From Oscheius sp. JU75 (Eukaryota > Nematoda > Chromadorea > Rhabditida > Rhabditidae), in assembly GCA_037178855.1 (NCBI GenBank), contig JASJZC010000004.1, forward strand, positions 5,952,001 to 6,016,000: a DNA stretch of 64,000 nucleotides, in the 5' to 3' direction. Within the stretch, counting starts at the first letter, position 1; every line of letters starts with the position of its first letter. The notes under the pieces were generated by a model. That model was not told where the DNA came from. It saw only the letters and a program-made list of their open reading frames with translations, and did no database searches. Of the stretch, positions 1 through 11,447 are shown one piece after another. The translations under genes were made by a program, and so were the position numbers.

Positions 1-203
1 AATATGGGTTTGGGAAAACAAGTAGAGCCTTGTGTGCTATGACAGAAGCACGCATAGATGGATGAAGATGGTCACGTACCAGAACAGGAGTACAGAGGAT
101 CCTACAGGTAGTTCAAATTTACACATGTTTTGTTCTCTTCACAAAAGAAAAGTTAGATGGGAGACGGAGAACAAATAAAAGATGAAGATGTATCGCTTTT
201 CTC

Positions 204-1435
204 TCATTGTGCGGGAGTAGATGGTCCTCCGGCAGCTGGCGGCTGCTGCGATCCACTCGGAGGCATAGATCCACCGGACTGCGACTGCGAAGCTTTCTGG
301 TAAAACGGCATCATTAGTAAGGGTGGCAAAAAGGCAACTTATTTTGAGCATCGTCCAGTCAAAGGTGTAGTCGTACTGATGGTTCAGGGTACGGAATAAG
401 ATGCGGAAGAGCTGGCGCAAGTACATGTAGTCCGGAGCCTCATCGAATCGCAGTCCGCGAGTGTAGTTCAGATACATAGGGAACTCGGCCGGGAAGCCTT
501 TGCAAAGAATCTCGACAGAGGTCGTCATTTTCTGAATTTACCTTGTTTACATCACAGTATAGGCAAGAAAGGCACCTTTTCGCTGATCTTCTCGTATTTC
601 TGCTTCTTGGTAGCAGCCTTCAGTCCCTGCCAGGGAAGAGTTCCACGGTTGAAGTACATCAGTACGTACCCAAGCGACTCCATATCGTCCCTTCTACTCT
701 GCTCAATGCCGAGATGGGCGTTTATCGAGGCGTAGCGAGCAGTTCCAGTCAGATTCTTGTCCTCTCTGTAGGGGATGTGAGTACGCGTTCGGGAATCACG
801 GAATCTGAATAGACAGTATGAGCTCAATATAAGGAAAAGTTAACTTTTTGGCGAGTCCAAAGTCGATGAGGAAGAGCTTGTTGCAGTGACGACCGATACC
901 CATGAGGAAGTTGTCCGGCTTGATGTCTCTGTGGATGAAGTTTTTCACGTGGACGTATTCGATTCTGCCAATCATCTGGTCGGCCAGCATCAGGACTGTC
1001 TTCATGGTGAAGCGACGACTGCAGAAGTTGAAGAGGTCCTCGAGCGATGGGCCCAGCAGATCCATGACCAGGACGTTGTACTCGCGCTCAGTTCCATACC
1101 TAGCATTTACAAATTTCTATTTAATTTGGGAGGGACTGAGAAAAGAAAAAGGATTGAGAACACACCAGCGAATGTGTGGAATACCGACTCCGCCTTGAAG
1201 AATTCGATAAACCTTGGATTCGTACAGCAACTGCGGGTGACGAGCCTAAAAATGACGTGATGATAAAAACAAGACCAAAGCAACTTACTCTGTTGCTCTC
1301 CAGCTTGATAGCTACTTCTTCTCCATTCGTGACATTGATGGAAACGTAGATGTCGCCGAAAGAACCGGAACCAATCTTTCGAATCAACTTGTACTTTGTG
1401 GCGACGATGAAGTCCTTGCCCGAGACGGCCGCCAT
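204..1435 (-). CDS. kin-19: Casein kinase 1 alpha
   Basis: Serine/threonine kinase of the CK1 family; in animals CK1 alpha phosphorylates beta-catenin and other Wnt and cell-polarity substrates. Exons on the minus strand: 1289-1435, 1166-1245, 845-1099, 576-804, 343-531 (or 339-531) and 204-296 (or 204-292), giving 330 aa, the usual family size. The glycine loop GSGSFGDIY, the CK1 catalytic segment [12 protein letters not shown], the DFG motif in LIDFGLAKK and the CK1 hallmark [13 protein letters not shown] are all visible. The C-terminal tail is Gln/Ser/Gly-rich, as in nematode kin-19. The start ATG lies two bases after a TTTTTCAG acceptor, which suggests trans-splicing or a 5' UTR intron. 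The last intron is odd: the best match to consensus begins ATAAGT instead of GTAAGT, while a canonical GT donor needs a weak AAAG acceptor. Both give the same length and frame. The rest of the model is secure. Confidence 0.95.
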
Positions 1436-2752
1436 TTCTGAAAAATATGAGCGTTGTTTTGCCGTGGAGGTGTGAGGCTGAGATTTGGGCAAAGCCGATC
1501 GATAATGAAAATATTTACACACACTATACACAGAAAGAGGGAGATAAGACGGGGAAGAATTTTGTGTGAGGAGGCAGATAAAGACGAACCCTTACCAGTT
1601 GATGGGGGCACGGCCACGAGATACAATGAAGAATTCTACACGAACCCGATTTAAAAACACCAGCACAGTTGGGCCGCTGCCCGTCCTGAAAAATATTACA
1701 ATTTTGGGGACATATGTGACCGAGAAAGAGTAAAGAGTTTGGTTTTTTAAGAAAAAATGTCATATAAGGAAGACAGGGGAACGCGCGTGATGAAAGAGCA
1801 CTATTTCACAACTATGACAGGTTGTTGGACGAAAATTGGGAGATGACTAGCGGAAATTACATGCAGTTGATTAGAAATCAATTCAAAACAGTGACAGGCA
1901 GTGATTTTACGGCGAAACAATCGATGAAACACGGACTAGAGCAAGGAAATAGAGAAGCGGAAGTTCTACCAAGCAGAGGCGTTGCAAAGTACATGACTGA
2001 AGTGATTTAGAGCAAACGCGCTTCTACAAGTAGTGAAATTCTCGACAAAATGCAAGATCTTAGAGGACTCCTGGCAAATGAGGAAATTCGCTAGAAAGGG
2101 AAGGAAAAAAGCGGATTTCGCGCGCTGCAACTTATCATCGAGCTCGCAGCATGCTTTTTGCTCAAAAATCTTGCAAATTCCGCCAGTTTCTCGGAGACAA
2201 ATTCACTTGCTTCTTGCTACAGAGTTTCTAAACTCCCTTTCAGGGCATAAAGCGTTTTAATGTGAATTATTCGATCAAATGACGAACAGCGCTTCGTCCC
2301 GGGGAGCAACAGTATGCCCGAACCTGCGTCTCTATCGCGCTGGGGCAAGTTTACTGGGGCCCGTTCGAACGGGAAACCATTTTGAGAACAAAAACGGTTA
2401 GAAAACCAGACTTTTCACAGAAACTCGGCCGAAAATTTTTTTCAACGGAATTAACAGTACTACCCGTAATCTACAGTATTTTCCCCTTGATTTTCAGGCA
2501 GTTCGTGACGAGGCTTCTTAGGCGGTAGTTTGAAGCCACAAAATCATTGTTTTATTGGATCTTCGCCATTTCTTGACTATGTTCGTCCTTCAAACAGCTG
2601 CAAATAGCACGGGAAACATGCGAAAATTTAGTGGAAGACATATTTATGCATTAGATAATGTACATACAAGTTAATATAAGCGTGAAACAAAGCTGAACAA
2701 GTGTTTTGATCCCAAGTCTTCTACCCGTGACGTCTCAGCAACTTTTAGCGTC
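1436..2752. other. Intergenic, no gene seen
   Basis: About 1.3 kb between the kin-19 start and the end of the next gene. It holds only short frames without recognisable protein features or convincing splice-linked coding. The part next to 1436 is probably the kin-19 promoter and outron. I see no tRNA, repeat or transposon here. Confidence 0.5.
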
Positions 2753-3685
2753 TCAAAACTCCATAGAGTCAGCTGAATCCTCGCCTGACTCCTGATAACT
2801 TCCTTCGGACAGCTCCGCGATGAAGGGAGACCTTGTGGGAGACGATTCAGCGCTCATTTCCTCGTCAGAAGTCACTGGCGTGGTAACTTCGACCGTTTCT
2901 GAAGCAGTGCCTTGAATTTTGTGCTACCAAAATAGATTCACCTGATTCCGGGGCTAGTTCTTCGCCAAAATCGTTAACTTCGTGTATCCTGCCGGCCATT
3001 GTAGGGTCATCGAAGGGATTGATAGACTTTAGCGGTCTCCAGATCGCTAGTTCATCACCCCGAATGTTATTTAGCCTGATAAAACCGTTGAAAGGAGTGA
3101 AATGAAAGGACATACGTAGGAGGAAGGAGTTGAGACGACTGTTTCGCCCTTTCCAGATAGCTTTTCAGGCTGGAATCGAGTTCGATCTGATTGGGAGACG
3201 TCTCGTCGGGCTCTTCTACAATTCCCGGACTAGAGGCTCCGGAAATGTCGCTGTCGCCCATGTCATCGTCGGAGGAAGATTCTCTGAAAATTTATCTTCA
3301 AATTTTTCAAAAAAGGAGAGTGGAATGTGCCTGGGAAATTGGTAACTTCGATCAAGAGGTAGCAATTGACACGTTTCGACAAAATGAAAAAAAAGCAACT
3401 CACACAATAAAAGGCCTATCGTTCGAGATGCTAAAGTCGTGCAGCATCGAGTTGACCCGCTCAAAGCGTTTCTTGGCCCTCGGAGCCGGTTCATCTTGCT
3501 GAAATCTGTATTTTTGACTGAAAACAAGGCTTAAAACTAACCTCAATCGATGCAGGTCGTTTTCCAAGCATCTCCTTTACCAGCCTTTGCCTCTTCGAAG
3601 ACGGCTCGTACAGGTTCTGCATCGGAGGCTGCTGCTGCTGATGGTAATTGGTGTAGTTATTGAAGTTGAGTGTTGTCGGGCTCAT
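2753..3685 (-). CDS. Unnamed protein with acidic C-terminus
   Basis: Five-exon gene: 3542-3685, 3404-3498, 3116-3283, 2942-3075 and 2753-2898; 228 aa. Phases agree at every junction. The N-terminus is Asn/Tyr/Gln-rich followed by a basic stretch SSKRQRLVKEMLGKRP that could be a nuclear localisation signal. The middle has the helix-like KKRFERVNSMLHDFSI and a Ser/Asp-rich acidic run. A later segment, GDELAIWRPLKS, resembles the ELVLWKPL motif near the end of vertebrate CCDC117; this is a weak hint, not an assignment. The C-terminus is acidic and ends in DSMEF. The final intron is modelled with the TTCAG acceptor at 2899-2900 (43 nt); an upstream AAG acceptor would give a 31-nt intron and four extra residues. 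I do not recognise the family with confidence. A nuclear regulatory role would be a guess from composition. Confidence 0.7.
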
Positions 3686-3803
3686 CTATGATATCCTAAA
3701 AAAAATTTGAGGAAAAGAAAATGGAATAGAAAAATTGAGTAAAAGAAAATAGAACAAAAGTTAGAGAGAAGAACAAGCATGAAAGGAGTGAACCAGGTCT
3801 AGG

Positions 3804-4319
3804 CTAGGGCAAGGGGCGGGACCCCGCGGAGAACATTCCGGAAGCAGCGGGAAGATTGGAGACTGTCCGGGAATTGCAACAAGGCGCTTGTGGAAGATTC
3901 TGAGCGATTTTTATGTTAGGAATAAGGGAATTGATGTTTTCAGCCTTTGTGAGGAAAATTATAATGCGCGGATCGAGTTCAGCGAGGTGAAACATGGGAA
4001 ACCAAGCACAGTTGACTATTTTTTCGAAGGAAATTGGACGAATTGAAATTGACCCAGAAAGTTGGCAGAATTTATTATCTTTGAGGTCCAATACACTGCT
4101 CCGAACAAAAAACAACCTTTTGGTATGCTTGGTATAGCAAGAAAACTTCGGTAAAGGCGGACTTTTGTTGTCAGACATGGCTGTTTGTTCCCTTTCAGAC
4201 AAAGGTTGATTCTTACGGTAAATGTTCAAACGTTTAATAGAAAAGCTGAGAATATGGTCATGATGAAAAATGACCCATTCCCCCACAATTATCCTCTCTT
4301 CCTCAACTCGTTTCTGCAA
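3804..4319 (-). CDS. 171-codon open frame, doubtful
   Basis: A single uninterrupted frame from ATG at 4319 to a stop at 3804, between two real genes. It shows no signal peptide, membrane segment or family motif that I recognise, and no clear splice-linked extension. Its composition (many Phe, Ile, Lys, Asn) is close to what translated intergenic DNA gives here. It may be chance, or a young lineage-specific gene. Confidence 0.2.
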   Translation of the reverse strand: MQKRVEEERIIVGEWVIFHHDHILSFSIKRLNIYRKNQPLSEREQTAMSDNKSPPLPKFSCYTKHTKRLFFVRSSVLDLKDNKFCQLSGSISIRPISFEKIVNCAWFPMFHLAELDPRIIIFLTKAENINSLIPNIKIAQNLPQAPCCNSRTVSNLPAASGMFSAGSRPLP

Positions 4320-4321
4320 AA

Positions 4322-4363
4322 CCGGCTAGGCTTCTAGCCTAATTCGGCTAGCAGCCTAGCCGG
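4322..4363. repeat. Near-perfect hairpin, 18-bp arms
   Basis: The arms CCGGCTAGGCTTCTAGCC and GGCTAGCAGCCTAGCCGG are reverse complements except for one position, separated by the 6-nt spacer TAATTC. It lies just upstream of the 171-codon frame and about 800 bp before zyg-8. It could be a foldback fragment, a small hairpin RNA source or a protein-binding palindrome; the sequence alone does not decide. Confidence 0.7.
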
Positions 4364-5164
4364 CTGATATGCAAGAAATTAGCAGAAGATTGGAGCGTGT
4401 TTTTCTCTCACACACAAAATCACCCAGCAACCCCGCCTGAGAGAGAGAGGACACACGAGGCTTTTTGCTTGTACACTACACGCGAACCGAGAGAGAGGGT
4501 GCGGAGCGAGTGAACAACAGGCAGGTCAGTGAACATTTAAACGGGCAGCTCTCCTTATCTCCTTCCCGCCCAAAATGTCACTTAGATTTCAGCTTTTTGT
4601 CTGCTTCTTTGCAGTTTTCGCCTTGTTTTGCTCTGGAAATCGGCCAGAATGTTCTTGGACTAACAAACATTCATGAGAATAACAATTCTGTGATCAATTG
4701 GGCTGTTTTTCTCATTGAAAACAGAGAAGCACGGTAAAAAAATATTAAAGAAAAAACAACCAAAATTCGTCAATTCTATGAGAAGACTGGAAGCAAAGGT
4801 TTCGTAATGGTTCGCTGATTGTCGCTAGAGTAACTCCCGCTCTTTTGGATATCCTGATCAGCATTTTTGTTTAAGAAACAAAGCAAATGAGCTCGTAGTA
4901 CAAGAAAAACTGTTGACGGCTCGTACTCGTAAATCATTCGGGCAACGAAAAAATGATTACTTTGTTGCTCTTATGACTGAAAATGTGAAGCAAACTTAAA
5001 CAGTTGGGAAACGGACCGTGAAAGTGGAGATTCACAATGCTTTGTTTCCGGTGAAAAGAACAAAACAACGCACCCTTTTTCTTTCCTTTTGCTCGTTCAA
5101 AGATTTTGCATTTTTCCTCGGTCACAACAGCAAACTGACAGTTTCAGAAAAAGAACGGAAGGCA
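4364..5164. promoter_or_regulatory. Upstream region of zyg-8 with trans-splice acceptor
   Basis: No convincing coding sequence. The stretch 4385-4520 is rich in CT/GA runs (several GAGAGAG tracts). A TTTCAG acceptor ends at 5147, 17 bp before the zyg-8 ATG, with no obvious donor near it, which fits a spliced-leader acceptor. The promoter is presumably upstream of this, but no TATA-like element stands out. Confidence 0.4.
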
Positions 5165-8100
5165 ATGCCTCGGCTTTTTGCGAGAACAGCCTCGCCAGCA
5201 TTGCCCCGTTCCACACCAAGAAGAAAGCCGATGAAGGGCATCACTGCGTCCCAGCTGCAGCAGCCCAATTCGGCTCATCGAATGCGGCGGGGTATGTTTG
5301 ACTTTTCCATTGTCTATCGCTGCTCCTTGTCTGTTTGAGCTTTTCCCATCTAAAACATTTACCCTAATTATACGATAAAATTCTCCATTTACAAAAAAAA
5401 GAACTAGAAATTGGAAGGTTTTTTCTGAGAAAGAAAAAGTTTTCCATAAGCCTGTCCCTTCTCCGGTTATTTCTTGTGCAAGATTTAGATATTATGGCTT
5501 TGGAGACTATCAATTGGTCGAAAAACAGTGGTGAAACGCAAGTATGCATTAAAAAAAACTTTTTTTCTTTTTACAAAATTTCAAGTTCCCACGCTAGATT
5601 CTAGAGATCGATACAAAATTTTCTGAATTCCTTTCTAAGAAGGCAAAGTCATGTCTCTCATGATTTTCTTTGGGGAATATGTCGGTGTAGCCGTGGTAAA
5701 CATGAAAATATGTGTAAACTACAAATAGGACACAAAAAAACAGGGAAAACAGCTCTGCGAATGTTCCGAGATCGATCATCGAGCGTAAAATCGGGATAAT
5801 CTTCATGCGGGGCACAAACTCCGCACTTTTACACTTCTTTTTTTTTTAACAATCCTATCTTTTTCAGCAGAACCATACGACCCCATGCGAACGCCGAGGT
5901 CCTCGAGACACGATGTCAACGATCCCATGACCGCTTCCATGGAGGACGAAGAAAGGTAGGGTTTCCTTTTTTTGGGATCACGAACTCAAAAAATTCAGAA
6001 ATTCCTCGACGCCATCCCCGTCGAATGAGGGCCGACCAGATGGCGGAAGCGATAGTCTGATGCCAAAGACCTTCCGATGCACCAAGGCGAAACGAATCAA
6101 GTTCTATAGGAATGGGGACCAATATTATAAGGTACATTTTGGTATTTGCTTTCCATTTTCCAGGATTTTGACTGATATTGGGCATAGAAACTTCGAGGTT
6201 CGCTATCGAATGAGCAAAGACGCATGCTGTAAACTTTCCTCGATCAAATTCTTAGTTGGAAATCATGTTCAAATGATGGAAAAATCAAGAGTGTTCTCCT
6301 ACTTTTCCAGGGAATGACCTACGCTCTGCACACGGATCGAGTGCGCAGTATGAAGCCACTGATGGAGGATCTGGCTCGGACGATGGGCGACAGCCAATAT
6401 CTCCCGACAGGAATCAGACATATCTTCACCATCGACGGACAAGTAGGCTCATTCTTTTGGTTCTTCTACTCAAAACGTTTCAGTTCCACATAACAGAAAT
6501 CGACCAATTCGAGGACGGGGAAGCCTACGTCTGTGCGAGCAGCGAGACATTCAAGCCGATGGACTACGTGAATGCGAAGGAGCCCGCATGGTTCTCGACC
6601 CTTTCCCGCTCAAAACATATCGAGATGACGATGCCGGCGCTCTCGATAAACGATCCACCGCTCGAGGCAACAGATTTCGTCGAGCCGCGCATCATTACGG
6701 TGATAAGGAATGGAGTGAAACCGCGCAAGGTGGTCAGACATCTACTCAACAAGAAAAGTGCAAGGTAAGATTAGTTTTAGGTTTTCAAAAGGAAAAGAGG
6801 CCAAGTCATTGCGACTACGACACCTATTTAGTATCAATTTTCAACTTAGGCATGATGCCGTTTTTCGTTTTACTTTGTGAAAAGTGAAGCTGCGGCTATG
6901 CAAAAATCATCAAAAAAAAATTGAAACCAGTCGTATGTGACGAGCGGTTTTAGTGCCGAGATGGTACGGGAGCAAAAACTTTGCAAATAACTTTTAAAAA
7001 GAAGCGGTAATAAATCGGAGTATGGAGGAACAAGCCGTGCAAATTATACGCTAAACGTTAAAAAATTACCTGGAAGATGATGGTTTTTCCTCTCAATTTG
7101 CGCCTGAAACTGAGTAGTGTTTGGTAAAGTTTCTGGACACCAACTTTCAGGTCCTTCGACCAAGTAATGAGAGACCTGACAGCCGTAGTGAAGCTGGACA
7201 GCGGAGCTATTAGGAAAATTTTTACAATTACGGGCAAACCGGTTAGTTTGCTATTTTTTTGGGCAAAAATGAGACTTTAGGTGACCTGTTTACGAGACTT
7301 CTACGGCCCAGACTTCTGTTTCATAGCCTACGGTAACGAGAAACACCACGCCGATGATTTCTATGTCCTATCTGAAGGTACGGCACAATTTTAGGAGCCT
7401 AAACAATTGGAATGTTAGAGTACAAAAGAGTGGCGACGGCCAGAAAGGGCAGCTGCAGGCTGCCGATGAAGAGAAGAGCCATGCCGGGAAGGAACGAGTC
7501 CATACGAGAGGATAGATGCGGATCCGTGGTCCCGGACGAACATGGTAAGTTTTTGAGCTTTGTTTGCCCAAAAAATTAAGATAGATTGTTGTAAAAAGAA
7601 AAAATGAACTGAAAAGCTGCTTCGGAATTTGGCAAAAAATTACTCTTTAAAAGTCTCTGGAGTAAAACCCCTAAATGTTTCGCAAAAATTTACTCGACAA
7701 TCAAGGCTTTCTAGGCTACTTTTGAATTAAATCGGCTCCATATTAAAATAGTTCGAAGCACGGAAAGACCGCTTGATATTGGCAACAATTGAATTTCTTT
7801 GAATTGATTTTGAATCAGTTTGTGGAAAGCTTACTGGTTTTTGGGGACCTAACTGCGTGAAGCTACAATTCCTTTAGAATAGCGGGAAATGGCCTGTTTG
7901 AGCTCTTCTCAACTATAAACTCCAGATTTGTTGCTTAAAAAGAAGCAACATTCAAGGGAATACTTCTTCTTTTCTGACTAAAAACCGTATTTTGAACTCA
8001 TCAGACTTTGTCGATACTAAAAAATAGGTGAATTAGCCACGAAATGCAGTTTTAGGCTGGTTGGAAAGATTAAAAGTAGAGAAAGCAATCAATATATGTC

Positions 8101-10451
8101 ATTTTGGAGCTGTTTTGGCAAGAAATGGGAAGAGGCATAAAAGAATCCCCCCTTTCCTTTGACTCATTCCCTTATCAGTCGGCTCCAATGGCTCATCTAG
8201 AAGAGGAAAATGGTCATTCTTTGCTCTCAAAACCTGCTAAAACCGGTAAATTTCAGCCCGACACCTCCCTCCCGAACTGAGCGGCACCTTCGGAATCGTC
8301 CGTCTGCTAGGAGATGGTAACACGGCCCTGGTCTACGAGGTTAATCACAAGTAATTTCTTTCAAAATGGTGAAACCTCATAATTCTAGGGAATCCGGCGA
8401 CAGAATAGCCCTAAAGTTCATTTCGCGAGAAAACACCTTCGGCAAGGAGGCCCTGATTGCCTCGGAGCTCTCGATCATGAAGCAGGTCGAGAATGAGCAC
8501 ATTGTGAGGATGTTCGACCACTGGGAGATTGTCGGAAGCCACTATCTCTCAATGGAACTCGTGGATGTGAGTATTAAAGAGTCAGGGACAGTGACAGTAG
8601 CTGACTGATAAGAACAGGAGCATTATTAAGGAACCGGCTGGGAGAATGACAGTGACAGAGACTGACAGATACAATGACAGTAATATTGGCTACATTTAAA
8701 AAAAAAGTAGAAACTGATAACACAACTCGACAGGGATAGTGACCGTAACTGTGACATTGACAGAGACGGAGAAAGTCAAACTTGAGAGATATATAGACAA
8801 TGAGTAACAGAAATATGAGACAAATTGGGAGTCAATCGGGAGAGATACACTAACAAACACAAATATGGAGGGAAGAACAGCGACTGATTCATCAAATTCC
8901 AGGGAGGAGATCTCTTCGAGCATCTCTGCTGCGTGAGACGACTCTCCGAACCTGAGGCAGCGTCTCTGACCTTCTGTCTAGCTCAGGCCCTCAAATATCT
9001 CCACGAGAAGAATATCTGTCATCGGGATGTGAAGCCGGAGAACCTGTTGGTAGGTATTTGTTTTTGAAACCAAATTTTCTTCTCTACTAGCCAGATCGTA
9101 TGAATGAGAATCAGTCGATATCAGGTTTGTGACATTTGAGGGCTCTTCTAGTTGTCGAGTCAATACGAGCGAGACGCAGAGTTCTGTTTAAATCATAGGA
9201 ATGCCGAAGAGGTATGGGGAGAGACTTCAGAGTCCTGGTTTTAATTCGGTACATTTATCCAGTTGTCAAAAATTTTATCCAGTTGTCAATCGCTGTGTGG
9301 GTCTGGGAACCTCACCGTGAGACAGCCCATTGTTTTGGAGTCAGGCGAGACATTCCATGGGTTGCTAAGACGGTACGGGAGAAAATCTATCCGGATCTCT
9401 TGACTGTACGTGGCTCTAACTCCTAATTTCCAGCTCTACACCCACGCCGACGGTCACCTCGCTCTCAAGCTCGCAGATTTCGGCTTGGCCATCGAAATGC
9501 CTCGTGACGGAGCACCACTAACTTCCATCTGCGGCACACCAACCTACGTCGCTCCAGAAGTCTTGCGCGAAAATTACGACCATCGAATTGACAACTGGTC
9601 GGCCGGAATCATCCTCTACGTCATGCTCTGCGGATTCCCGCCTTTCCAGAGGTTTTTTGCCCTTTTTAATTGTGAAATTTCGATTAAAATATAGCACGGA
9701 AGGCTCCCAAGAGGACCTCTTCAAGCAGATTCTCCAAGGAACATTCACATTCCCGTCTCCATCCTGGAACTCGGTACTTAGCTTAATTTTCTAGTGAAAA
9801 GAGTCCGAAATTCAGATATCCTGGTCCGTAAAACACCTGATACTGAATCTCGTGACGACGGACGTCAATGTGAGAATGGAGGCCGACGAGATTCTCCGCA
9901 TGCTGTGGGTCCAGTCACGAGCAAATGTTCCAGCCGACGTGGAACAGATGGAAGAGATTGCCGTCAAGTCGATGATTCCCGATGAGAATGAAGTAAGTTG
10001 TATTTTATACTCATTGCGGAGTATTGAGCTAGAAAACCACTAAAATGTTGGTGGGTATGATTTGTCCAAAAAAAGTGGCGAAACTCCTAGGAGGGCGAGA
10101 ATTCAAATTTTGCAGTTTTTGAGATTTCTTTTTAACAGCGTACAGCCTCCGTTTTCGTTATTTTTCGTAGTTTATAGTTTGCTTCCGGTAAAGGCTGCTA
10201 GTAGCATGTTTTAGATACGAAAAAAACAAGCTGCTAGAATGAAAGTAAAAAGAGAAAATAAAATGGATTTTAAATGCTGGTCGTCCAAGAGCCCGCCACA
10301 GAAAATCCCCATAAAATTATCGCCTAATTAATCCCATTTGCAGGTAGACATGGAGGAAACACAGCGTGAGTACTACTTCTCTCGACGGGCTTCAATGGAC
10401 GAACTGAGTGAGATCTCCGGCGAGTTTTCCTTCCAGCGCAGCTACAGCTAA
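5165..10451 (+). CDS. zyg-8: Doublecortin-like kinase ZYG-8
   Basis: Microtubule-binding kinase; C. elegans ZYG-8 is needed for long spindle microtubules in the embryo. Fifteen exons: 5165-5291, 5868-5955, 5999-6131, 6311-6442, 6484-6764, 7151-7241, 7281-7377, 7419-7544, 8257-8350, 8389-8566, 8903-9049, 9434-9651, 9695-9773, 9816-9992, 10344-10451; 691 aa with consistent phases. Domain order: basic Ser/Pro-rich N-terminus, doublecortin repeat 1 (about residues 93-180, [10 protein letters not shown]), repeat 2 (about 229-313, RIITVIRNG), linker, then a CaMK-type kinase (about 365-620). Kinase residues are intact: glycine loop GDGNTALV, Lys399 in IALKF, Asp491 in [11 protein letters not shown], Asp513 in LADFGLA, and APE in VAPEVL. 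A short Ser-rich tail ends the protein. Longer isoforms from upstream promoters are possible. Introns near 8.6-8.9 kb hold scattered GACAGT-like repeats. Confidence 0.95.
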
Positions 10452-11055
10452 ATGACCATATTTCCCTCATCGCTCCAGCTCATTTTCCCAACTTGCTCCA
10501 TACCTTTTCACGTCACTTATTCCCCCTGAATTCTAGTCGCCCAAAATGAGAAACTTTGTTCCAAAGAGACGGGAATCATACGCTTCTTTTTCTGCCTTTC
10601 CCTTTGACCTCAGAGATTGTGCATAATGTTGAATGATCCGCGTGCAATGGTGCTTTATTGTATGTACTTTTATCACAAATATACTGTTTTTGCTCTGATT
10701 TCTTTGGTTAGACAAGGTAGAACAGACTATCGGCAGTTATGCCGGAGAGGAGGAGAAACAGGATCTGGTAATGGAAGACAGTTTAGCGGTTCTCTTTCCT
10801 CTTCTCTGAACCTATCCGTTATCCGTTTTCCTAAATTATCATAGTCCACTCGTTTTGGAAGTCACAATCTTTGTTTCTAGCGAATCCCCTTTCAACAATG
10901 AGTTAAATGGAACTGTTACCACTTGATAAAAAAGAACTGTCCTATCAGACGAGGTTCTGAACTGGAGTAAACTTAATACGGAATAGTTTGGGTTAGCCTT
11001 TCCCACAAGAATATTCTGACAGCAAGATTTGAGGATTGGGATAGTACTATAAAAG
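10452..11055. other. zyg-8 3' flank, no gene seen
   Basis: The zyg-8 3' UTR presumably occupies the first part. The rest is unremarkable unique DNA; the open frames are short and show no protein features. Confidence 0.4.
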
Positions 11056-11420
11056 GCTCGATTTGATGCACTATTGCATACTGCCCGAAAATAGAATTTC
11101 TGCATTTGTCAACCGTTCTCATCCGTTTTCTAGGGCTGTAACTGTGTTTAGTCGATTCAGCAACCCAAGATTACCCTAGTAACGACTATTCCAAAGCGAA
11201 AACTATCCGAAAATGGAAATTAGTGTAAAAGGATATGTGTCATTGTTGGTTGCATTTTTCGATATTTTTGACGTTCAAATAGATGGAACAGCTGCAGATT
11301 TCTGTGATGAGTCTATTAAACACACTTACAGCCCCTAGAAAACGGGCGATAACGGTAAAAAAAAATGCTAAAATCCGATTTTCGTGCAGTATGCAATAGT
11401 TGCGTCAAATCGAGTCAAGA
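11056..11420. repeat. Foldback (MITE-like) element with ~100-bp inverted arms
   Basis: The left arm (about 11056-11160) and right arm (about 11322-11420) are imperfect reverse complements. Matching landmarks: CTCGATTTGATGC on the left against the complement of GCGTCAAATCGAG on the right; CTATTGCATACTGC against GCAGTATGCAATAG; and CCGTTTTCTAGGGCTGTAA against TTACAGCCCCTAGAAAACGG. About 160 bp of unrelated sequence separates the arms. There is no coding capacity. This is the structure of a miniature inverted-repeat or foldback transposable element; transcribed, it would form a long hairpin. Target-site duplications were not clear by eye. Confidence 0.7.
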
Positions 11421-11447
11421 GCCTCCCCATCGAGTACCCCTAAATAG

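Noticed and set aside
2911..2941. A 31-nt intron in the unnamed gene at 2753-3685
   Set aside because: A better TTCAG acceptor 12 bp further on keeps the frame and gives a 43-nt intron of normal size.
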